64,000 nucleotides of DNA, taken from contig MSJI02000737.1 in assembly GCA_001931905.2 (NCBI GenBank), positions 26,911-90,910 on the forward strand, read 5' to 3'. A model generated the notes under the pieces. The model was not told where the DNA came from. It did not search any database and saw only the letters and a program-made list of their open reading frames with translations. The position numbers and the translations under genes were made by a program. Positions 56,134 to 64,000 of the stretch are shown in pieces. Within the stretch, counting starts at the first letter, position 1. Every line of letters begins with the position of its first letter. Source of the DNA: Cladosporium sp. IMV 00045. Taxonomy: Eukaryota > Ascomycota > Dothideomycetes > Cladosporiales > Cladosporiaceae.

Positions 56134-57250
56134 TTTTGAGGACGTGAGGGGGTTATTTACTGGGATCTTCGTTACGCTTTTTCTTTCGCTTTCTTTTTGA
56201 TGGCTTTCTTGGTTCTTTCGCTGTATGATGATGAAATACAGCGAGAAGGAAACGGAAGATAGAAAGATATACACCAATTTTGTTCCAAGAGGAGGAAGAA
56301 GCGTACACTTTATTCCCCTACGCTGAATTCACGCATGGATTGGTGCATGAGGATTGGTTCCTTATGGTCATGTGGACTGGTTTGAAGGAGAGAGATGCTT
56401 TGACTGACCACCACCAGCCTTCCATTTCGAGGAGGTCAAAGCCTTTTGTGGCCCCTTTGTTAGTTTTTCTTCTAATATCCACGATTTTTACCCTTCCTCT
56501 GTATATGAGGGAGGTACGCCATTTTCTGATCGACTTATATACCACAATTACAGATTCATATTCGAAAGTACTCGCTTGAATTCATTTTTCATTTCTTCGG
56601 TCATTGTTCACCAACCAATTTAGTCCCTTGCTCGGGAAATTGTATGAAGACATCTGGATATCACTCTGTCTTATTGTTGGCATGTAGAAGGTAGGCAGCT
56701 ATATGACACTCAGACATGTCGGACGTATTCCGTGCAGTCTATCGACGAGTGCATGAAGGAGCAGGTCTCCCTTTTTCTGGTTGTTGAGTCCAGTCGGAAG
56801 TCTGGATGTTGGGAGTAGGGACAGAGGGAGATGGAGTGAGAATTGTGAATGCGATTTCAATTTTCGATTTATTAGTCCATTCTGATTTGTGGGTTTGTCT
56901 ACGGGTACGGTATGGAAAGGGACAAAGCAAACAGCAAAGCAGGCAGGCAAACAAGCAAACATCTCCCAACGGCAGTAGAAAGCAAAAACATAAGCATGAC
57001 CAACAGCATTCTGGACCATTTTCTTTTTCTTTTTCTTTTTCTTTTTGTCTACTCTCGCCTCCAGGATTTGATTGATTCGCTCAAATTGTTCCAGTCCAAG
57101 TCTTGAGGCACGCAGACGACAAGGCGGGTAGAGTGCAAGTTCTGACTTGTGCTCGATCATGGACATCGCGACTGCTGAGAGCCGGTATGTCAACAAAAGC
57201 ACCATGTGTCAAAGGGTCAAAGAATCCAATCACGTCAAGATATGCTTCAA
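56134..57250. other. Intergenic between convergent genes
   Basis: About 1.1 kb. A TTTTC repeat lies at about 57018-57046. No gene seen. Confidence 0.5.
57018..57046. repeat. (TTTTTC)n microsatellite
   Basis: About five TTTTTC units in the 3' flank of the following minus-strand gene. Confidence 0.7.
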
Positions 57251-59586
57251 TCACACCTTATTGAGCTGCGCCGTGAACAGCTTCAGCTGATCAGGAGTCA
57301 TCTTGCTCCTGAGAGACGCTGGCACGACCGACGAAATCTGTGTCGGGGTACTGGTGGAAGTGGAACTGGAGGGCTGGAACACCGGAGCGCTGCCGCTCAT
57401 GAATGGCGAGCTGGGTTGGGTTGCTGGAGCCGCAGTACGCGGCATAGTCCAGCCATTCATCGCGCTCCCGCCCATGAAAGGTGAGCTGGCTTGGATTGCT
57501 GGAACCGTGGTACGAGGGACGGTCCAGCCTCCGGTGGATGGCTGGAACACGGTGGTGTTTGCCGTAGAAGATGGAGTTGGTGGGATGTTCCAGGATCCAG
57601 TCGACGGGGCGAAGGGGGAGGTGTTGGGAGCTGTGAACGGAGCCGGCGGGGTGAAGTATGAGGCACTCGGTGTCTGGAACGCCTTGGTGTTGCCTCCTGC
57701 AGGAGCTGGAACCTTTGACATTCCACTTGACTGAGGCATTGTGCTCTTGGTCAACGGCGACGCGACTTCTTGCTTGACCTTTGAAGCCGAGTGGGATGGA
57801 GTGGGCGGTAGGGTCGGTGACTTGATGACTTGAGTGCCTGGAGTGGCAGGGACGTTTGCCGAAGTTGAGGCTTTGCCTTCCGTGCCTGGCACATTCAACA
57901 TGACCTCACGCTCCAGTCCAACCAGTTTGATACCGGAACGCTTGGTGGCAAGGCGTCCAGAAGTTTGCAAGGTGCTGACAGCTTCCTTGCGAGCTGAAGC
58001 GGCGACACTGCTGGCAAGCTCTTGCGGCTGTGCAGGGGGCATGCTAATAGCACGCATGGCGGTCATGTTGGAGGGCATCCAAGCGGTGGGCATTGAAGCG
58101 ACGGGCATTGAAGCGACAGGCATCGAAACAACCTTCGGTTTCGTGCTGCTGAGTTGATCGTTCCCACCCCCAAGCTCCTTTGCTGCGGTCTGCATCGCGC
58201 TGGCAACTAATTCGGTGTACGGCATCGGCTTGGCCGATTCGAGCATGGTGTTGGGGGCCGGCATTGGCTTGTTCTCCTTGAGCGGCACGTTGGACGATAC
58301 AACATGAGAGGATGTGGACTTGACTGATGCTACTTCGTTCGCTGTCTTTGGCAGGTCAGGGGCAGCGTTTGTCCGAGCAGGGCCTCCAAACGTGGGACTC
58401 TTGTCGAACGAGAACAGCGTCTCTGCCTTGGATGCGTGTGAAGCAACCTCCGTCTGCTCGAACAGCGGCGGCTCCTTCCATTTCTTGGACTTTGAGTGGC
58501 CATGCTGCTTGGTTGGTGGCTGGGCCGAAAGCGGTTGAAGATTCTCCTTGGTTGCTGTGCCAAAAGCCATTTGAGGCTCCTTCTTGAGGGGCATCTCCTT
58601 GTTGTTCACGGTCAGACCAGGGAATGTTTGTGCTGCAGGGACGGGTGGCAAGGGCTTCTGGTTGTTGGGATCTTGCTTTTGCTTGTCAGTCGAGGGTTGA
58701 GCTTGCAAGGCCTCGTGCCCGACCGCCGCAGAATGGGTGCGCTTCTGGTTGGCACCGACGCTACCCTGGAGGATGATCTCCGCTTCGTTGCGAGGCGCGG
58801 TCTCGATCTTGGTGCTGCTGATACCTGCAGAGCTGGTAGTGGATGAAGGGACGCGGTTTTCCTTGGACGACTTCAGGGACATGCCCTTGTGCACACCCAG
58901 ATCGAGCGTCTGGCCGTCGCTTGTAGTGACCGGGAGGTACTGCGTCATCTTCGGCAAGTCTGATGACGGGGACCTCTGCACGGTAAGGACGCGAACCAGG
59001 TCCTCGAGTTTGGAGACACGGCTCTTCACTTCGAGCAGTTCCCTCATGACGGCTTGACAGCCTTCGCGGAGCTGCTTGAGATCCGAGTTCATTTCGTTGG
59101 TGTGTGAAGCGCTGAGCACAGCAATGAGGGTGACTTGCTCTTCGGTTGAGATGCCGGTCTGGTCGAGCTCATCGGCGAGTGAGTCGCAGTGTTGAAGTAC
59201 AGCCTTTGGATCTTGGAGGTCTGATGCAGATGTGAGAGTTTTTAAGGCGTCGTCGACAGAGCGAACTACAGAAGTGGGTCAGTCAAGTTTCGTATGTGAG
59301 TGTCGAGCTTGTGATACTGACCTGCAGCAAATGAGAGATTGCGCTTGTGGTGAGCCACACAAGTCTTGATGGTACGCTCGAGGGCCTTGAGTCGTTCTTG
59401 CTGAGCAGTGGCTTCGTTCTTGACATTGGTGACGTTGAACATGGCGGCATGGAAGAGTCTCTCATGTTCAGCATCGCGTTGAAGCTCATACTCGAGCATC
59501 CCTGCTACTGAAGTCGCCGGCGGCAGACGGTTGATGTTCTGCTCGCCGATCTCCTTCAGCTTCTCAGGGCTGTATGTGCTCTCCAT
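57251..59586 (-). CDS. Pro/Ser-rich coiled-coil orphan protein with tandem repeats
   Basis: Two exons: 59322-59586 and 57251-59265, intron of 56 nt (GTCAGT donor, CTGTAG acceptor). 759 residues. I recognise no family. The first 200 residues are helical (KLKEIGEQNINRLPPATSV, a heptad-like NLSFAAVRSVDDALKTL, then LKQLREGCQAVMRELLEVKSRVSKLEDLV, a coiled coil). The rest is disordered and rich in Pro, Ser and Thr. Near the C-terminus two copies of a unit of about 26 residues occur (GGWTVPRTTVPAIQASSPFM and NGWTMPRTAAPATQPSSPFM), and SMPVASMPVASMPTAWMP is a short VASMP repeat. It ends in a small helix (TPDQLKLFTAQLNKV). This plan suggests a scaffold or nuclear protein; the role is unknown. Confidence 0.7.
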
Positions 59587-60999
59587 CTTTGTGTGTGCAG
59601 TGTTGTGGAAGTGAAGGTGTGGAGGTTGGAGGTGGATGTTGCGAGAAGTTGATCTATTGTGAAATGTTGTCTACGCGCGGCGAAGAGCAAAACAAACGAG
59701 ATTGGCAGAAGCAGAGGCAGAGCGAGTGAAGACCGGAAGGAGCGAGGAGACGACTGCAAGGGAAGGAGCGAATGGGGAAGCAGCAAGCCTGACCTCACCT
59801 CGCCTCCAAGAAGCCTGGATTGACATTACTGCATGTGATAGTGGCAAGCACTTACATTGCATGTATTGGATCACGCAGTTGTTGGTGATATCCTTCTATT
59901 TTGTGAATCTGAGCCGTACAGTGATCAATGCCGTCCTCCTTCCCGATGTCGAGCAATGAGAAGCACAGCTTCCACCTTGAATGACACGCTCTTTACTCCT
60001 GAGGCTAGAATTCATCTTCTGTCGAAGGCTGATTGTCCGTTGATGATGTAGAACAAGCCTAATTCAGATACGGTCGCATTCATCGTTCATCGTAACTCGT
60101 TTTACGCCAAGAAAGGAACGAATGGAAGCACTTCAATTGTGATTGAGCAAATCCAAGCGAGCTCTAGACTCTGGCATTCGAATGCAACAGCTATGCTGCT
60201 ACTGTCAGCTCTCTGCTTGTACAAAGTCGAAGGGATGGAGGGCGCAAAATTTTTTGTCCATGTAATGATCTTACAGATACAGGAGAAATATCAGTTAGGC
60301 TCAACATGCTTGTCGTGAGTTTCTACATTATTGAGGAGGGAGCAACGCGCGAGGTCACCGAACTCAAGAGACCAAGGAGCTCAGGCGGCACGTTACGGCA
60401 ATTCAGTCCACGACACAGACTGGTCATGACGGAGACCCGACGACGGTTGTCTGGCAGAAAAAGAAATCACGAGCCAAGCAAAGACGCGAGCTGGAGACGA
60501 TGGTGACACGAAGTGGACACGCTCGCGCGGAAGTGGAACAAGAAAGTGGAAACATTTGACCGAAGAGGATTTGATCTGATAAAAACATGATCTGATAAGT
60601 CCCGCAACTACGACATTGACCTTGGATTGGAGGCTTTGCAGGCCGTCTCCTGAACAAAGCGCAAGACGCCAGGCGACAAGGAGGCTGGCAGCCTTGACAA
60701 TTCCCCTCATAAGTTTGTCGTCTGCACGTCAATGAGCCGCGGGTCAACGGCACTCTTCATCGCCAATGCGCGAAACAAATTTAGCTCACTTCGTCTCTTG
60801 TTGTTGCTCCCCTCGGCTCCGTCCGCCGCACTAAACGCGTGCAAGAGCGGAAGGCGCGTTTTGGTGCTTAAGAATCTCCCACGCCCTCGCGTCTTCTTCC
60901 ACCACCCACCTCCATCCACTTTCCTCCATCAACACTCCTCATTGCCTTCTTGCAAGTAATACTCCGTCGTCACATCACATTACCTTCACAGCAATCACA
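59587..60999. other. Intergenic, divergent promoter region
   Basis: About 1.4 kb between the orphan coiled-coil gene and the ribonucleotide reductase gene. No gene seen. The last part carries an MCB element and a GC-rich patch before the RNR start. Confidence 0.5.
60835..60840. promoter_or_regulatory. MCB (ACGCGT) element, RNR2 promoter
   Basis: A perfect ACGCGT lies 160 bp before the RNR2 ATG; a GGCGCGTTT close match follows at about 60853. In yeasts MBF (Mbp1-Swi6 / DSC1) uses ACGCGT to switch on S-phase genes, including ribonucleotide reductase. Seen in sequence; use here is inference. Confidence 0.55.
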
Positions 61000-62429
61000 A
61001 TGAGCTTCGAGACGACACCATCAAAGAAGGTCGGTCATGACGTCTTCGCGCTGAAAACCTCGGAAGCACGATTGCTAACTTTCTACACGCAGGCCGCTTC
61101 CGCCATTGAGAACTTCAAGATGGAGTCACCCGTCAAGCAGCCGCAATTCAACGGCGTGGCCGACAAGGAGAACACTTCCGAGCCCATTGACACCCGCTAT
61201 GATTCCGACGAAGTCGCCGTCCCCATTAAGGGCATTCCCATGCTCGAGACCGTGCAAGAGAAGAAGCCTGAGGTCGCACCTACAGTCAAAGAGGAGGAGC
61301 AGGATGAGCCTCTCCTGCAGGAGAACCCCAACCGTTTCGTCCTCTTCCCTATCAAGTACCACGAGGTATGCACGCGTCCTGCCACGTCCAGAAAAATCGC
61401 GTCTTCCATGACGCGTTAAGTGGTTTCCTCAGCACATCAGAACAAACCACGCTAACAACGCACACACAGATCTGGCAAATGTACAAGAAGGCCGAGGCCT
61501 CTTTCTGGACCGCAGAGGAGATCGATCTGTCCAAGGACCTTCACGACTGGAACAAGCGCCTCACCGACGATGAGCGCTTCTTCATTTCCCACGTTCTCGC
61601 CTTCTTTGCTGCCTCTGACGGCATTGTCAACGAGAACCTCGTCGAGCGCTTCAGCTCTGAGGTTCAGATCCCCGAGGCTCGCTGCTTCTACGGTTTCCAG
61701 ATCATGATGGAGAACATCCACTCCGAGACCTACTCCCTCCTCATCGACACCTACATTAGCGACGTCCGCCAACGCCAGTACCTCTTCAACGCCATCGACA
61801 ACATCCCCTGCATCCGTAAGAAGGCTGACTGGGCTCTGCGGTGGATCAGCGATGAGAAGTCGACCTTTGCTTGCCGTCTGATCGCCTTCGCCGCTGTTGA
61901 GGGTATCTTCTTCTCCGGCTCCTTCGCCTCCATCTTCTGGTTGAAGAAGCGTGGTCTCATGGCTGGCCTGACCTTCTCCAACGAGCTCATCTCTCGTGAC
62001 GAGGGCATGCACACCGACTTCGCCTGCCTGCTCTTCTCCCAGCTCAAGCACAAGCCCGCTCCCAGCCTTGTCGAGAGCATCATCACCGAAGCCGTCAAGA
62101 TCGAGCAGGAGTTCCTGACTGACGCCCTTCCCTGCGCCCTGCTCGGCATGAACGCCACCCTCATGTGCCAGTACATCGAGTTCGTCGCCGACCGCCTGCT
62201 CGTCGCCCTCGGCAACACCAAGTTCTACAACGCCACCAACCCCTTCGACTTCATGGAGAACATCTCCCTCGGAGGCAAGACCAACTTCTTCGAGAAGCGT
62301 GTCGGTGACTACCAGAAGGCCGGTGTCATGGAGTCGCTCAAGAAGAACCAGACCCCCAAGGACGGCAGCGGTGCCAGCACGCCCGCGCCGGTCATGAACG
62401 GTGACTTTGCCTTTGACGAGGACTTCTAG
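61000..62429 (+). CDS. RNR2: Ribonucleotide reductase small subunit R2
   Basis: Makes the tyrosyl radical for reduction of ribonucleotides to deoxyribonucleotides; pairs with the large subunit. Three exons: 61000-61029, 61093-61365 and 61470-62429; 420 residues. Intron 1 (63 nt, GCTAAC branch) is a multiple of three and the frame stays open through it, so its removal rests on splice signals. Intron 2 (104 nt) ends at ACACAG just before [20 protein letters not shown]. Di-iron ligands are seen in FWTAEEIDL, the ENIHSETYS helix, [10 protein letters not shown] and [16 protein letters not shown], with a radical-tyrosine helix around [13 protein letters not shown]. The C-terminus [10 protein letters not shown] is the R1-binding tail. 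Two more ACGCGT sites are inside intron 2. Confidence 0.95.
61372..61416. promoter_or_regulatory. Two MCB (ACGCGT) elements in RNR2 intron 2
   Basis: Perfect ACGCGT at 61372-61377 and 61411-61416, both in intron 2. Together with the promoter copy, three sites lie within 600 bp. An intronic enhancer or a chance cluster are both possible. Confidence 0.4.
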
Positions 62430-63547
62430 ATGCTGCGCGTTTGAAACTTGATGTGTATGCTTAATGGGTGGACGGGTTGAATATTCACATTTGGAACTTG
62501 CGGGACGAGACAACAACGGCGTTCATACGGGGTTTTTGAGGGTTTGTTTCATGATACCTTCGCGTCGATCATAGATGCATGAAAGAGAGGCGTTGGGTTA
62601 GGGAAGGGTTAAGATCGCGACTTTTAGTTAGCTAGCACAGTAGACAGTTTTTTCAACTCCAGACATATTATACCATCACACATACATGTTCACCTTTTTA
62701 TTTTATCCTCTTTCATTCCGTGTATTGTACTGTTTCCATCACATTTGCACCTGTCCAACTTGCCGCAGAGGTGGAGACAAAAGATGTCATTGAGCGCACG
62801 TAGAGGGAGGTAATGCAACTGCATAGACGGCTCTCAAGTGCTCCGACGGTTCAATGGGCGGTGCCACTTGACTACAGAACATCCAGTCGTGTTCTCCATC
62901 CAAAATCGCTCCGCACAACCAATACGACCTATGACGTCTGATCATCTGCAAGGGAAGCGCGAGAGCTTACCATGCTTGACTCGCTTTGACTCGCTTGAGC
63001 CTGGAAGCATAGGCACGCATTACAAGGGCATGCAGGGCACGGCGAGCATGGCAGGGCAGCTTGAATCAGTCCGTTTCCCGGCAAAAAGTGGGATGTGCGT
63101 GAGGGGAGAGCTGAGGAGTGAATGTATGTCACTGCTCGCTTGTCTTCAGCCAGTCGCATCGCTCAGCGCAAAACAATTTGCAATTCGTGAGAAAACTTAC
63201 TTCTCCCTGACCACTCTGTCAGCTGTTTGTCAGGCCGCGCTCTTCCGGGCTCGTGGAGTGTGGATTTTGTTAATGGCAGAGGGCTGGCCGCTAAGTTTGG
63301 CTGGCAGCGTGAAGTCTATCGACGTCGAGCGAGTCTATCACCCGGGCCGTAAACGCAAAACATCTAGACCCGGGGGGCGTAATCCACTCTTTTGCCTGCT
63401 GTGCCTCTTTGCCGTTCGTTCCTCGCGCATGGCTTTCCACCAGCAACTCGTCACTGTTATCTTACATGTCAGACGTAGCTACGCATCCCCTCACTGAAAT
63501 GCAGCATCGTCGTCCGGTTCGCTTCTCCTCCTCCGCGCACGTTCGCA
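62430..63547. other. Intergenic, no gene seen
   Basis: About 1.1 kb. A GGGTTAGGGAAGGGTTAAG run lies at about 62595-62612. The long frame 62838-63497 has no ATG start at its beginning and no family resemblance. Confidence 0.5.
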
Positions 63548-64000
63548 ATGGTCGACGATGCCCTGCCCGCCTTCACCCTCACGGACCCTTATAACCAGCA
63601 CTCGGATATGTCACCGATAACCAGCCCAGTCCTCGTCGCCTCCAGCAGAGCAGACAGCAGCAGCTTTGAGTTTGACAGACCGACCGCCCGGCCCGGCACG
63701 GCCTCGAGTGTTGGACGCAATAGCGTTGGTATGTGATCATTGTCCCGCCGTACCATGGGCTGCGCCTCACGCCAGAGCATTAGAGAGAGATCGTGAGGAA
63801 AGATGTGTGACCGGAGAAACCAAGCTCTTCCTCATTTAACCGATCTCCTCACCCTCCCTTCTTGACCACGTGGGATATCTATTAGTCCATCCGACCAAGT
63901 CATGCAAGGCACGGCGCAGCACGCGCGCGCGACCAAAAGTTAACACCATGCCGGCAGGTAGACCCTCCACACCCTCGTCTAGCCAGCCGTCACCAGGTCG
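63548..64000 (+). CDS. Start of an unrecognised Ser/Pro-rich protein, cut by the window end
   Basis: First exon 63548-63728 begins MVDDALPAFTLTDPYNQHSD and ends in a split Gly codon before GTATGT. The first acceptor that keeps frame is the CAG at 63955-63957 after a TTAAC branch (229-nt intron), giving the second exon from 63958 with GRPSTPSSSQPSPG running into the window edge. All seen residues are Ser/Thr/Pro-rich and likely disordered, so no family can be named. The ATG and the splice signals make a real gene likely, but the intron is longer than the others here. Confidence 0.5.

Noticed and set aside
61452..62516. 354-codon minus-strand frame over RNR2
   Set aside because: Antisense shadow of the highly biased RNR2 coding sequence.
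62838..63497. 220-codon plus-strand frame
   Set aside because: No ATG at its start and no protein-like pattern; it lies in the 3' flank of RNR2 and the promoter of the next gene.
1..64000. Transposons, CRISPR arrays, biosynthetic gene clusters or integrated viral sequence
   Set aside because: No transposase, integrase, reverse transcriptase, terminal repeats, PKS/NRPS modules or viral-type domains seen; CRISPR is not expected in a nuclear fungal genome.

Overview
The window is nuclear DNA of a filamentous ascomycete (Pezizomycotina). The reasons are spliceosomal introns of about 41-104 nt with GTNNGT donors and CTAAC/CTGAC-type branch points, a Zn(II)2Cys6 regulator, a PTH11-like receptor, FMP27, a TeaC/Tea4-type polarity protein and a DUF3237 secreted protein. 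The gene set looks Dothideomycete-like to me, but that is an impression and not a proof. There are 24 gene models that I support, a partial gene at the right edge, and no rRNA, tRNA or transposon that I can defend.

Layout. 1-2.6 kb: a Zn cluster regulator convergent with a small secreted cysteine-rich protein. 3.7-9.2 kb: an F-box-like orphan, then three neighbouring same-strand genes (4959-6236, 6666-7241, 8128-9207) that share a repeated module of about 75-85 residues which I do not recognise; this is the best candidate for something undescribed. 9.4-19.2 kb: a small membrane protein and the giant lipid-transfer protein FMP27. 20-29.9 kb: CSN5, FAT1, malate synthase, a PIP-kinase-like gene and a SET protein, all on the minus strand. 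30.7-36.6 kb: SurE-like phosphatase, PTH11-like receptor, bestrophin-like channel. 36.9-44 kb: Mg-chelatase-like protein divergent from VPS16, a DUF3237 secreted protein, and mitochondrial processing peptidase alpha. 45.5-64 kb: FHA-RING ubiquitin ligase, C2H2 zinc-finger protein, Tea4/Bud14-like SH3 protein, an orphan Pro/Ser-rich protein, ribonucleotide reductase small subunit, and the 5' end of one more gene.

Functionally most of this is conserved housekeeping (protein turnover, vacuolar fusion, mitochondrial import, dNTP synthesis, fatty-acid activation and glyoxylate cycle). FAT1 and malate synthase are neighbours and both end in peroxisomal targeting-like tripeptides. Malate synthase also has an optional 3' intron that would remove its SKL. 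The accessory content is at the left: the secreted protein, the orphan F-box-like gene and the three-gene module family.

Three otherwise conserved genes (FMP27, the PIP-kinase-like gene and the PTH11-like gene) need single-base corrections to be read through, four in total, at short homopolymers. Assembly or sequencing indels are the simplest reading, and decay is the alternative. Exon boundaries were worked out by eye from splice signals, reading phase and family conservation, and no transcript evidence was available.
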